DNA of 25,019 nucleotides from a virus, in the IMG/VR virus record IMGVR_UViG_3300033551_000040, positions 1-25,019 of that record. One strand, 5' to 3'. Position numbers and translations under genes: made by a program. Below the pieces are notes generated by a model. It made no database searches and was not told where the DNA came from. It saw nothing but the letters and a program-made list of their open reading frames with translations. Below are positions 4,841-12,413 of the stretch, one piece after another. Position 1 is the stretch's first letter. Every line of letters begins with the position of its first letter.

Positions 4841-7687
4841 ATGGCCTTCACCCCCAAGGACTGGCGGGACGCGACCACCTACGCGGGCGGCGGCGACATC
4901 TCGACCCCGCTCACGGCGGCGTCGCTCGAGGACATGGAGACGCGCCTCGCTGCCTACGCCGACAGCCTGGTCAGTCCCGACGTCAGCCAGAGCGCCCTGC
5001 TCTACGGCTTCGCCGACGACGAGGACAACCACCAGGACTTCTCCGCCGACGCGCTGGCGACCGGCTGCAACTCCGCCCGGATCGGCGTCGGCTACAACGC
5101 GCCGGGCTCGGCCGCCTCGCTTGCGGCGGTAGCGGCCTACGAGGCTGACCCGCAGATCGACCAGGTGGTGGTCTACCTCTGGTCGGTGTCCGTGATCAGC
5201 TCGGCGACCTGGGCGACGCAGGCGGCGCTGGCCTGCACCCAGTACCCGAACGCCCTGATCGAGCTCATCAACGAGCCCAACCTCCTGAGCTTCGGCGGCT
5301 ACACCTACCAGCAGGCCGCCGACGCGACGATCGCCGCCGTCAACGCCTGCCCCGCGGGGCGGATCATCGGCCCGGCGGTGAGCCAGATCGGCGAGTCGAT
5401 GGGCGGCGACTACCTCGGCTACCAGGCGGCGATGTACGACCGGATCTTCGACTCGGTGGATCCGACGGAGATGGCCGGGGTCGCCTTCCACCTCTACCCG
5501 ACCACCGGCGATCCGGGGACCGAGGTCGAGGACCACGTCACCGCCTGCTACACGGCCGGGCTTGAGCAGCTGCCGGTGTTCCTGACCGAGATCGGGTTCC
5601 AGTACGGGATCTACGGCGCCTACCAGCCCTGGTCGTCGGCCAACACCTTCAACACCTACTACAACGACGAGCGGCTGGGCGGGCTGTTCTTCTACCGCCT
5701 CGCTCCGCAGCAGCCGACGCCGATCCCGGGCGAGACGTTCCAGCAGTACCCGCTGACCACCAACCAGCCGCTCGACGACGCGCTGACCGAGGCGTTCAAC
5801 GCCCCGCCGGGTGGCGACCCGGCGCCCTACGCGCCGCTCAACAGCCCGACCTTCACCGGCAGCCCCAGGGCACCGACCCCGCTGCCCGACGACGACGGCA
5901 CCCGGATCGCGACGACGCAGTTCGCCGCCCGGATGAACCGCGAGCGTTTGTTCCGCCCCGAGGACGCCGGTGCCGCGGCCGACGGGGTCACCGACGACAC
6001 CGTGGCGCTGCAGGAGGTGATCGACGCCTCGATGGCGGCCACCGCCTCCGGCAGGCGAGCGGTGACGCAGCTCAGCGTCGCCACCTACCTCTGCGACACC
6101 GCCCCGCGCACCGACCGCGAGGGCCACTGCATCCTCTCGGTCACCGACGCGCTCGACTCCCAGAAGTCGCTGACGATCCGGGGCATCAACCCGGCGGCGG
6201 CGGTGGACCCCGCCTACCTGAGCGACCCGCTCGTCGGCCGCTCGATCATCAAGACGACCGAGACCAGCGCCTACTCGGGCAGCTTCGGACCCCCCTCGGT
6301 GCTCGGCGGCGCCACGGAGGAGCAGGGCATGTCGTCCACCCGGGAGTACACCGGGGTGATCCAGCTCCAGGACTTCGTCGTCCAGGTGCCCCAGAACCCG
6401 TCGATCGGCGGCATCGACGCGATGAGCTGGGGCGGCCTCGACGCGCTCGACGTGGCGGTGGTCGCGGGGGCAACCACGACGGTCCAGACCAACGATGAGG
6501 GCTTCGGCTGGCGCCTCCCCTCGGTCTGGGGCAACGGCGCGGTCCGGCTCAAGGGCTGCCAGGCGGTCCAGACCTACGTCGGCTTCGTCCTCCACCACGC
6601 GGACCACCACTTCTACGAGGCCGCCTGCGCCTACTACTGCCGGATCGGCTTCGCCTTCCAGACCGGGCTGACCGAGTTCGCCTACCCGCTGATCGGCCAC
6701 TACTGGATGATCGAGGGCTGCAAGTACTGCATCGCAGGATGGACGCCCGGGACCGGCCTTGCCTCCCCGGACCAGGAGGTGTTCTTCGCCGGGATGCTGG
6801 TGCAGACCGAGGTCGGAGGCGGCAACTTCACGATCACCAACTCGGTCTACGATCCGGACTCCAAGCTCCGGGGCCGGGTGGACTGGCACCACTGGGCGCT
6901 GGACGTGATCGGCACCGCCCTGCCCGCCATCAGCGGAGGTGCCAAGCTCGACGTTCGCCTGCCCCACGCCGGGCACATGACGGTGAACCGCTACGTGCCC
7001 CCCGCCGATGACGACATCGACGAGGCGCACACGCAGTTCTGGATGGACCCGACCACCGGGGAGGCGATGGCGAAGGGCAAGACCGGCGGCGCCGGGACGG
7101 TCCGAAACTACAGCCTCGTCGGCGGCTCCTACCCCGTCTACCGGACGATCTTCTCCGCCGAGAGCTTCCTGGTCGGCGGGATGGTGAACGGCTTTCCCTA
7201 CGCCGTCGGCTCGGTCGTCTCCGACGAGAGCAGCACCTCCGTCCGAGTCGCGGTCTCGTCCGAGGCCCTCGCCCTGAACGTCGACCACCAGACCGCCTCG
7301 GTAGTGCTGCCGCTGCACCCGGTGAGCGTGTTCCCGTTCGACACCGCCGACTACGCGATGGTGGGCGGGACGATCCAGCTGCGGCTCAAGGTGGTGGTGA
7401 TGAGCAACGGCACCGACCCCGCCACCGACCTCGTCGTCGGGCTCTACAAGGCTGACTCGTCCGGCGCCGCCAACGCGCTCTCGATCAGCCCGGACGGCTC
7501 CGTCCTGTCGTCGGTGACCCTGACCAACGCGAACCTGACCGCCTCCAACCCGACCACGGTCACCGGCTCGGTCTTCACCGCCACCACCGGACCGGTCGAG
7601 TTCCTGGTCGCCCCCTCCGGCGCCAACACGGCCACCGGCTTCGCCGGCTCGATCCACTGCTACCTCCAACTCGCGCACACCCTCTGA
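4841..7687 (+). CDS. Tailspike/fibre with clan GH-A-like glycosidase domain and pectate-lyase-type beta-helix
   Basis: The protein has 948 residues. The start MAFTPKDWRD, then ISTPLTAASLEDMETRL, is typical of actinophage fibre N-termini that attach to the tail. Residues about 55-300 resemble a TIM-barrel glycosidase of clan GH-A: LINEPN contains the expected acid/base Glu145 after the strand-4 Asn, FLTEIGF provides a candidate nucleophile Glu250, and AFHLYP and FFYRLAP fit adjacent strands. Residues 328-368 are a phage fibre linker (SPTFTGSPRAPTP, then TRIATTQFA). From about 370, DAGAAADGVTDDTVALQEVID is the opening of Pectate_lyase_3-type right-handed beta-helices. Two C-terminal beta domains follow, containing FWMDPTTGEA and, at the end, VEFLVAPSGAN. 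Role: receptor binding and probable depolymerisation of host surface polysaccharide. Substrate is unknown. The GH-A assignment rests on motifs only. Confidence 0.75.
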   Translation: MAFTPKDWRDATTYAGGGDISTPLTAASLEDMETRLAAYADSLVSPDVSQSALLYGFADDEDNHQDFSADALATGCNSARIGVGYNAPGSAASLAAVAAYEADPQIDQVVVYLWSVSVISSATWATQAALACTQYPNALIELINEPNLLSFGGYTYQQAADATIAAVNACPAGRIIGPAVSQIGESMGGDYLGYQAAMYDRIFDSVDPTEMAGVAFHLYPTTGDPGTEVEDHVTACYTAGLEQLPVFLTEIGFQYGIYGAYQPWSSANTFNTYYNDERLGGLFFYRLAPQQPTPIPGETFQQYPLTTNQPLDDALTEAFNAPPGGDPAPYAPLNSPTFTGSPRAPTPLPDDDGTRIATTQFAARMNRERLFRPEDAGAAADGVTDDTVALQEVIDASMAATASGRRAVTQLSVATYLCDTAPRTDREGHCILSVTDALDSQKSLTIRGINPAAAVDPAYLSDPLVGRSIIKTTETSAYSGSFGPPSVLGGATEEQGMSSTREYTGVIQLQDFVVQVPQNPSIGGIDAMSWGGLDALDVAVVAGATTTVQTNDEGFGWRLPSVWGNGAVRLKGCQAVQTYVGFVLHHADHHFYEAACAYYCRIGFAFQTGLTEFAYPLIGHYWMIEGCKYCIAGWTPGTGLASPDQEVFFAGMLVQTEVGGGNFTITNSVYDPDSKLRGRVDWHHWALDVIGTALPAISGGAKLDVRLPHAGHMTVNRYVPPADDDIDEAHTQFWMDPTTGEAMAKGKTGGAGTVRNYSLVGGSYPVYRTIFSAESFLVGGMVNGFPYAVGSVVSDESSTSVRVAVSSEALALNVDHQTASVVLPLHPVSVFPFDTADYAMVGGTIQLRLKVVVMSNGTDPATDLVVGLYKADSSGAANALSISPDGSVLSSVTLTNANLTASNPTTVTGSVFTATTGPVEFLVAPSGANTATGFAGSIHCYLQLAHTL

Positions 7688-8265
7688 TGCCAGATCCCTT
7701 CATCACCGCGGCCGAGCTGTCCGACTACCTCGGGCGTGACGTGGACTCCGAGCCCGCCGCCGACCTGGCGGTCGAGTTCGCCTGCGACGCCTGTCGCGAC
7801 TACGTCGGCCAGACCCTCACCGCGGGCTCGTCCTCGGTCACCCTGAACGGGACCGGGACCGACGCGCTGCTGCTCCCCGAGTCCCCGGTCGGGTCGGTCA
7901 GCTCGGTCGAGGTGCTCGACTCCGAGGGCTCCTTCCAGACCGCCGGGGCGGCGGACTTCTCGGTCAGCGGCGACGGGGTGCTCTACGCCACCAACACCGC
8001 GGGCACCGCCACCTTCGGGAGCTGCTGGCCAAGGGGGAGGCAGAACGTCCGGGTGGGCTACTCCCACGGCAACGGGACCGCCGACCTGGCCCGCTCGATC
8101 AGGGGCGTGGCGCTGACCCTGGCCGCCCGCTTCCTGGTCCAGGGGGTCGCGGCGGCGGAGCAGGTCGGCGAGGTGAACGTGCGCTACGCCGCCGAGTCCA
8201 CCGCGCTGATGCCGACCGAGCGCATCATCCTCGACGGCTACCGCCGCCACCACGGGGGATCATGA
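7687..8265 (+). CDS. Head-tail connector / adaptor protein (gp6/gp15-like)
   Basis: This 192-residue protein starts at ATG 7687, overlapping the spike's stop by one base and with no clear ribosome site, so translation is probably coupled. The pattern is that of the head completion adaptor family. A helical N-terminus (FITAAELSDYLGRDV, then DLAVEFACDACRDYVGQTL) is followed by a beta tongue (SVTLNGTGTDALLLPESPVGSVSSVEVL, then VRVGYSHG) and a C-terminal helix pair (LARSIRGVALTLAARFLVQG). Such proteins form a dodecameric ring beneath the portal. The motif order and length fit well. Its distance from the capsid gene, with about 6.8 kb of fibre genes between, is unusual. Confidence 0.8.
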   Translation: MPDPFITAAELSDYLGRDVDSEPAADLAVEFACDACRDYVGQTLTAGSSSVTLNGTGTDALLLPESPVGSVSSVEVLDSEGSFQTAGAADFSVSGDGVLYATNTAGTATFGSCWPRGRQNVRVGYSHGNGTADLARSIRGVALTLAARFLVQGVAAAEQVGEVNVRYAAESTALMPTERIILDGYRRHHGGS

Positions 8266-9650
8266 AGAGGCTCGCCCTGATCCTGATCGGCGCGCTGCTG
8301 CTCGCTGCCTGCAGCGCGGCCACCACGCCCGCCACCGACATCACCCAGACCTCGGCCAGGCTCCACGCGCAGGTCGGCTGGCAGCAGGGTGAGCAGGGGA
8401 CCTACTGGTTCGAGTACCGAGTGGTCGGCGCTCTAACGTGGCAGAAGACCCCGGTCCGCAGCTGGGGGCCGATGCAGAACTCGGCGTCCAACGTCGACCT
8501 CCCCGAGAACGTCACCGGCCTGACCCCCGCGACCAACTACGAGTTCCGCTACTGCGGCCAGATGAGCGGGGCCGAACTGTGCCAGGGGGTGCAGACCTTC
8601 ACCACCCTGAGCAGTGGCGCCTGCGACCGCAACGCGACCCCCGCCACCCTCGCTGCCGAGGTCTCAGCGGCGACGGCGGGGCAGACGGTCTGCCTCGCCA
8701 CCGGCAGCTACGGCACCTGGGGCGGGACCAACAAGGTGATCACGGTCAGGGCCGCCGCCGGGCAGACCCCGACGATGGGAATCAGCTTCGGCTCGGGGGA
8801 TCAGAGCTTCACGCTCCAGGGCGTCCGGATCACGGGCGGCTCGATCTCGAGCGGCGCCCAGAACCTCACCGTCCGCGACTCGGAGTTCACGGCCTCGCTT
8901 CAGATCACGGGGCTGGCGAACGCGAACGTCCTGCTCGACCACAACACCCACAACAACATCAACGCCCCCTCCGGCGCCCCCCCGGCGCGCATCCACCTCG
9001 CCTACGGCTCCGAGACACCCTCCGGGGTGACCGTCCGCAACTCCCTCCTGCAGGGCGGCGACGCGGACGGGATCCAGACCGGCGTCGGCCTGAGCGTGAT
9101 CAACAACGAGTTCAGCCAGATCGTCGCCGGCGGGCCCAACCACACCGACAACATCCAGATGGTGGGCAACTCGACCGGGATGGTGATCCGCGGCAACTGG
9201 GTCCACGCGAGCGCGAGCACCCAGGGCATCGCCGCCTACGACGGGCTCAGGAACGCGACGATCGAGGACAACGTCGTCGACATCCCCCGCCCCTGGGGGA
9301 TCGAGGCCTACTCCGACGACAGCTCGGTGATCCGCCACAACACGCTGGTCTACAAGCAGGTCTGCGACTTCAACCTGCCCTGCGGGATCATCTCGATCAC
9401 CCGCAAGTCCCAGGACGACGCGGGCTTCGGAACGGTGGTCCGCGACAACATCGCCACCGAGATCAGCGTCACCTCGGGCTCGACCGTCGCCGCTCAAGAC
9501 CACAACATGCTCCGTCGGTTCGTCGGCCCCAACGACTTCCTCGGCACGCCCGCGTTCCTGAACACCACCACCTACGCCGGGCACCACCTGGCGGCCGGTT
9601 CCCCCGGCAGCGACGCCGCCTCCGACGGGCTCGACGTGGGGATCCGCTAG
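8262..9650 (+). CDS. Predicted lipoprotein with FnIII-like domain and right-handed beta-helix
   Basis: This 462-residue protein starts at ATG 8262 in an ATGA overlap, with GGGGGA just upstream. The N-terminus is a type II signal peptide: basic MKR, hydrophobic LALILIGALLL and lipobox LAAC with Cys17 followed by Ser. Residues about 20-115 resemble a fibronectin III domain (TQTSARLHAQV, then VTGLTPATNYEFRYCG, ending TFTTL). From about 120 to the end there are parallel beta-helix coils with recurring N-x-x-V-R-D/G-N turns (LTVRDSEFTASL, VTVRNSLLQGGDADGIQTG, LSVINNEFS, MVIRGNWVHA, ATIEDNVVDI, SVIRHNTLVYK, TVVRDNIATE). This is the fold of pectate lyases and polysaccharide-binding proteins. No clear lyase active site was identified. 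A membrane-anchored exported protein inside the neck operon is odd. Possible roles are superinfection exclusion, a cell-surface glycan enzyme, or a virion protein with a lipid anchor. Confidence 0.8.
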   Translation: MKRLALILIGALLLAACSAATTPATDITQTSARLHAQVGWQQGEQGTYWFEYRVVGALTWQKTPVRSWGPMQNSASNVDLPENVTGLTPATNYEFRYCGQMSGAELCQGVQTFTTLSSGACDRNATPATLAAEVSAATAGQTVCLATGSYGTWGGTNKVITVRAAAGQTPTMGISFGSGDQSFTLQGVRITGGSISSGAQNLTVRDSEFTASLQITGLANANVLLDHNTHNNINAPSGAPPARIHLAYGSETPSGVTVRNSLLQGGDADGIQTGVGLSVINNEFSQIVAGGPNHTDNIQMVGNSTGMVIRGNWVHASASTQGIAAYDGLRNATIEDNVVDIPRPWGIEAYSDDSSVIRHNTLVYKQVCDFNLPCGIISITRKSQDDAGFGTVVRDNIATEISVTSGSTVAAQDHNMLRRFVGPNDFLGTPAFLNTTTYAGHHLAAGSPGSDAASDGLDVGIR

Positions 9651-10015
9651 TGCCGATCACGACCGCACTCCACGACGTCACCCCGTTCGCCCTCCGCGGG
9701 CTGGCGTGGCTGGCGCTGGGCGAGACGGGCTACATCACCCGGGGCTCGTACACCGACAACGCCGGCGGCGGCGCCAGCCAGACTCGCGCCACGGTCGGCA
9801 CCGTGGCCTGCCGGGTGGACCCGGTGGGCGGGGGTGAGAACCTGGTCGCCGAGCTGATCTCGGATCGGACCACGCACCTGGTCACCCTCCCCCCGATGAC
9901 CGACATCGACTCGGTCGAGGAGCTCCACGTGGGGTCCGACCGCTTCATCGTCACTGCCGTCCGGGCCCGCACGAACGAGCAGGTCCGGGTCGTGGAGGCC
10001 ACCAAGTCTTCGTAG
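9650..10015 (+). CDS. Head closure / head-tail stopper protein
   Basis: The 121-residue protein is read from GTG 9650, which overlaps the lipoprotein's TAG by one base. It matches the small beta-barrel head-closure family (SPP1 gp16-like): ARATVGTVACRVDPVGGGEN, then LVAELISDRTTHLVTLPPMTDIDSVEEL, then VGSDRFIVTAVRARTNEQVRVVEA. The TDI-x-x-V-E-x-L-x-V-x-x-x-x-F-x-V core is characteristic. In the virion it plugs the connector after DNA packaging and receives the tail. Neighbours fit: the adaptor is one gene upstream and the tail terminator downstream, although both sides are interrupted by accessory genes. A start further upstream in the same frame would lie inside the lipoprotein gene and was rejected. 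Confidence 0.75.
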   Translation: MPITTALHDVTPFALRGLAWLALGETGYITRGSYTDNAGGGASQTRATVGTVACRVDPVGGGENLVAELISDRTTHLVTLPPMTDIDSVEELHVGSDRFIVTAVRARTNEQVRVVEATKSS

Positions 10016-10103
10016 ACGCGTGGGGGGGAGTTGGGTTCCTGGTGGCGCTCTGACTTCTCCCCGCGACGCCAGCCACCAGACCAGCCACCAGACGAAGGAC
10101 GAC
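10016..10103 (+). promoter_or_regulatory. 88-bp leader with tandem 12-bp repeat and competing inverted repeats
   Basis: CAGCCACCAGAC occurs twice head-to-tail at 10070-10081 and 10082-10093. CTGGTGGC at 10039-10046 is the exact reverse complement of GCCACCAG in both copies (10072-10079 and 10084-10091), so two alternative hairpins are possible. A G-run/C-run pair (GGGGAG near 10025, CTCCCC near 10056) could form a third stem. The GAAGGA ribosome site follows at 10094-10099, right after the second repeat. No -35/-10 promoter pair is recognisable. Confidence 0.6.
10070..10093 (+). repeat. Perfect 12-bp tandem direct repeat
   Basis: Two adjacent identical copies of CAGCCACCAGAC end one base before the GAAGGA ribosome site of the 84-residue gene. 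The core also matches, in reverse complement, CTGGTGGC 24 nt upstream of the first copy. It could be a protein operator pair, an RNA switch arm, or a recent duplication. Confidence 0.85.
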
Positions 10104-10358
10104 ATGGAACCAGAGCCGATCAAGTACGCCTGCACGATCCAGGTCGCGGGCATCCTCCACCACTGCATCGAGGACTACGACGCCGTCCACTCGCGCCTCG
10201 TGAACTCCGACAGCCCCACCCAGCCGGTCGAGCTGATGATCGGGGCGGACTACGGCGACGACGAGGGCGGGAAGCGGCTGATCAAGGCCGCGTTCATGCC
10301 GCTCGCCATCTCGGCGGTGTTCGAGATCCCCGCCGACATCGCCAAGGTGGCGCCGTGA
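10104..10358 (+). CDS. 84-residue hypothetical protein at the head of the glycan cassette
   Basis: The start is ATG 10104, chosen because GAAGGA lies 4 nt upstream. A GTG at 10020 in the same frame would read through the repeat leader and has no ribosome site. The protein begins MEPEPIKYACTIQVAGILHHC and ends IKAAFMPLAISAVFEIPADIAKV. It has mixed alpha/beta character, is acidic and has no signal or transmembrane segment. I recognise no family. It is the first gene after the repeat leader, and its stop overlaps the glycosyltransferase start (GTGA), so it is co-translated with that enzyme. It may be a cassette accessory or a relic of the neck module. Confidence 0.65.
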   Translation: MEPEPIKYACTIQVAGILHHCIEDYDAVHSRLVNSDSPTQPVELMIGADYGDDEGGKRLIKAAFMPLAISAVFEIPADIAKVAP

Positions 10359-11524
10359 AGGTCCTCTGGCACTCCAACGGGCCGCACGCCCCCACGGGCT
10401 ACGGTCGCCAGACCGCCATGTTCGCCCAGATGCTCGCCCAGGACCACGAGGTCTGGATTAGCGCCAACTACGGGCTCGAGGCCGCGCCGCTGGTCTGGAA
10501 CGGGATCCCGGTCCTGCCGGGCCTCGGGCAGACCCACGGGAACGAGGCGCTGCCCGGCCACGTCAACGCCATGTTCAACGGTCGCGACGACGGGCTGGTG
10601 TGGACGCTCTACGACACGCCGGTGTTCGACCCGGACGTGTTCCAGAGGTTCAACGCGGCCTGCTGGACGCCGATCGACCACTGCCCCCCGCCTCCCCCGG
10701 TGATCTCGTTCTTCCGGGCTAGCCAGGCGATCCCGGTGGCGATGTCCCGCTACGGCCAGGGGGAGCTGGGCGAGTTCGACCCGCTGTACGTTCCCCACGG
10801 GGTGGACGTGGACGTGTTCAAGCCGACCGCGTCCGACGTGCGCCAGCAGATGGACCTGCCCGACGACGCGTTCCTGATCGGGATGGTGGCGGCGAACAAG
10901 GGTCGCCCGTCGCGGAAGTGCTTCCAGCAGGCGTTCGAGGCCTTCCGGATCTTCCGCAGGACCCACGAGGACGCCCACCTGTACCTGCACACCACGCTCT
11001 CGGCCAGCTACTCGGCGGGAGAGGACCTCCCGACGCTGCTGGCCTCGCTCGAGATCCCCGACGACGCGGTCAAGTACCCGAACCAGTACTCGATGATGTT
11101 CGCCCCGCTCGACGAGGCGAAGATGGCGCAGATCTACTCGGCCTGCAACGTGCTGCTGAACTGCTCCATGGGCGAGGGCTTCGGGGTGCCGATCATCGAG
11201 GCCGCCGCCTGCGGGACCCCGGCGATCGTGACCGACTTCAGCGCCATGCCGGAGGTGGCCGGGCCGGGGTGGAGGGTGAGCGGCCGACCCCACTGGACCG
11301 GCCAGTGCTCGTGGATGAGCGTCCCGGACGTGGGCGAGATGGTGGGGGCGCTCGAGGAGGCGCACGACCAGTCGGAGGAGCGCCGCTCCAGCCTGTCCAG
11401 GGAGTGCCGAGCCCACGCACTCGGGTACAGCGCCCGATCGGTGTACGACGAGCACATGGTCCCGGCGCTGGACGAGATCCAGGAGCGCATCGGGATGCGC
11501 CAGCCTGTTAGGGTGGCCGCGTGA
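10355..11524 (+). CDS. Glycosyltransferase, GT-B fold, family 4-like
   Basis: The 389-residue protein is read from GTG 10355 (GTGA overlap). N-terminal acceptor domain: KVLWHSNGPHAPTGYGRQT with the Gly-rich first loop. Inter-domain link: LYVPHGVDVDVFKP (about 144-157), the standard GT4 hinge. C-terminal donor domain: FLIGMVAANKGRPSRK (basic phosphate-binding region) and EGFGVPIIE (Glu274 to Glu282), the E-x7-E donor-sugar motif, followed by AAACGTPAIVTDFSAMPE. This is a retaining transferase that moves a sugar from a nucleotide donor to an acceptor. The length is normal for the family and all key residues are present. Donor and acceptor cannot be read from sequence. Placement among neck and tail genes suggests that the acceptor could be a virion protein, or a host glycan. 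Confidence 0.85.
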   Translation: MKVLWHSNGPHAPTGYGRQTAMFAQMLAQDHEVWISANYGLEAAPLVWNGIPVLPGLGQTHGNEALPGHVNAMFNGRDDGLVWTLYDTPVFDPDVFQRFNAACWTPIDHCPPPPPVISFFRASQAIPVAMSRYGQGELGEFDPLYVPHGVDVDVFKPTASDVRQQMDLPDDAFLIGMVAANKGRPSRKCFQQAFEAFRIFRRTHEDAHLYLHTTLSASYSAGEDLPTLLASLEIPDDAVKYPNQYSMMFAPLDEAKMAQIYSACNVLLNCSMGEGFGVPIIEAAACGTPAIVTDFSAMPEVAGPGWRVSGRPHWTGQCSWMSVPDVGEMVGALEEAHDQSEERRSSLSRECRAHALGYSARSVYDEHMVPALDEIQERIGMRQPVRVAA

Positions 11525-12264
11525 GGGTCGGCTGGCTTCAGGACGACCCCGGCTACGTCGGGGGGGCCGAGCTGACCATGGCCGAGTTCAGGTCCGCGGC
11601 CCCGCGCGGGGTCGAGGTCGTGGACTGCCCGCCGGGCGGGGTGGCCAGGTGCGACGCCTACGTGGTGGGCAACTGCCTCGGCTACGACCTAGGCGAGATC
11701 GAGGGGATGGTCAGGCGGTCGGGCACCGTGGTCCGCTACCACCACGACGTGGCCCGCGCCCCGGTGGACGGGCTGTTCACCGAGGTGCGCCGCTTCAACC
11801 GGGTCCGCCACGCGTTCTGCTCCCCGCTTCAGCGGGCGCGGATGGGGATGGAGGGGGAGCTGATCCCCCCGGCGCTGGACCTGGACCGCTTCCGCGCCCT
11901 CAGAAGCTCCAACCACCGCCACGGCGCCTGCTGCGTGGGCAGGATGGCCTACGGCAAGGGCCTGGAGCTGATCGCCGAGTACCCCGAGCCGGTGGACGTG
12001 TACAGCAGCGTGCCGGTCCGCTCGGAGCGCAGCGCTCGCTACAGGGGGGCGGCCGCGGACGTGCCCGCGACGCTGGCCCAGTACGAGAAGTTCGTCTTCC
12101 TCCCGACCGCCCTCGAGCCCTTTGGGCGGGCGGTGGTCGAGGCCTGGGCCGCGGGCCTGGACCTGGTGGTGAACCGCAACGTGGGGGCGCTGTACTGGAT
12201 CGAGTACGACCAACCGGCGCTGGAGACGGCCGCCGCGGACTTCTGGAGGCTGGTGACCAAGTGA
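11521..12264 (+). CDS. Second GT-B glycosyltransferase (short)
   Basis: This 247-residue protein starts at GTG 11521 (GTGA overlap). It is shorter than usual GT4 enzymes but keeps the landmarks. These are RVGWLQDDPGYVGGAELTM (Gly-rich acceptor loop), LIPPALDLDRFR (hinge), VGRMAYGKGLELI (Arg141 and Lys146 of the phosphate-binding site), FVFLPTALEPFGRAVVE (E-x7-E, Glu199 to Glu207) and AWAAGLDLVVNRNVGALYW. Much of the N-terminal domain is condensed, as seen in other phage-encoded GT4-like proteins. It probably acts with the enzyme upstream to add a second sugar. Substrate unknown. The missing length lowers certainty about activity, but not about fold. Confidence 0.75.
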   Translation: MRVGWLQDDPGYVGGAELTMAEFRSAAPRGVEVVDCPPGGVARCDAYVVGNCLGYDLGEIEGMVRRSGTVVRYHHDVARAPVDGLFTEVRRFNRVRHAFCSPLQRARMGMEGELIPPALDLDRFRALRSSNHRHGACCVGRMAYGKGLELIAEYPEPVDVYSSVPVRSERSARYRGAAADVPATLAQYEKFVFLPTALEPFGRAVVEAWAAGLDLVVNRNVGALYWIEYDQPALETAAADFWRLVTK

Positions 12265-12413
12265 TCGCGAGGACCGTCCCCGATGTGAGGAAGATGAAGC
12301 TCCGCTATAGCGAGCGAGAGCTGCTGGCCGAGGCCCTGAGAGACAGGCCGATGAGCCCGGACAACGCGATCGCGATCCTGACCCGACTCGGGCGGGAGCG
12401 GGCCGCCCGATGA
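12261..12413 (+). CDS. 50-residue basic helical hypothetical protein
   Basis: The frame runs from GTG 12261 (GTGA overlap) to TGA 12411-12413, which overlaps the next ATG. An internal ATG at 12294 with GAGGA just upstream would give 39 residues and is a credible alternative start. The sequence is highly charged and helical (KLRYSERELLAEALRDRP, then PDNAIAILTRLGRERAAR), with no membrane segment or metal motif. Overlaps at both ends support a real gene. No family is recognised. Confidence 0.6.
   Translation: MIARTVPDVRKMKLRYSERELLAEALRDRPMSPDNAIAILTRLGRERAAR

Noticed and set aside
4655-7678. Long open minus-strand frame opposite the tailspike gene
   Set aside because: Same reason: the composition is that of an antisense shadow (Val/Gly/Arg/Asp-rich), whereas the + strand shows specific fibre, glycosidase and lyase motifs.
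8262-8312. Hydrophobic N-terminus of the beta-helix protein as a plain membrane anchor or fibre tip
   Set aside because: The MKR start, the length of the core and LAAC-S at residues 14-18 fit a lipoprotein signal better than a fibre attachment domain, although virion location is not excluded.
10020-10103. GTG 10020 as the start of the 84-residue gene
   Set aside because: It would translate through the repeat-hairpin leader and lacks a ribosome site, while ATG 10104 has GAAGGA at good spacing.
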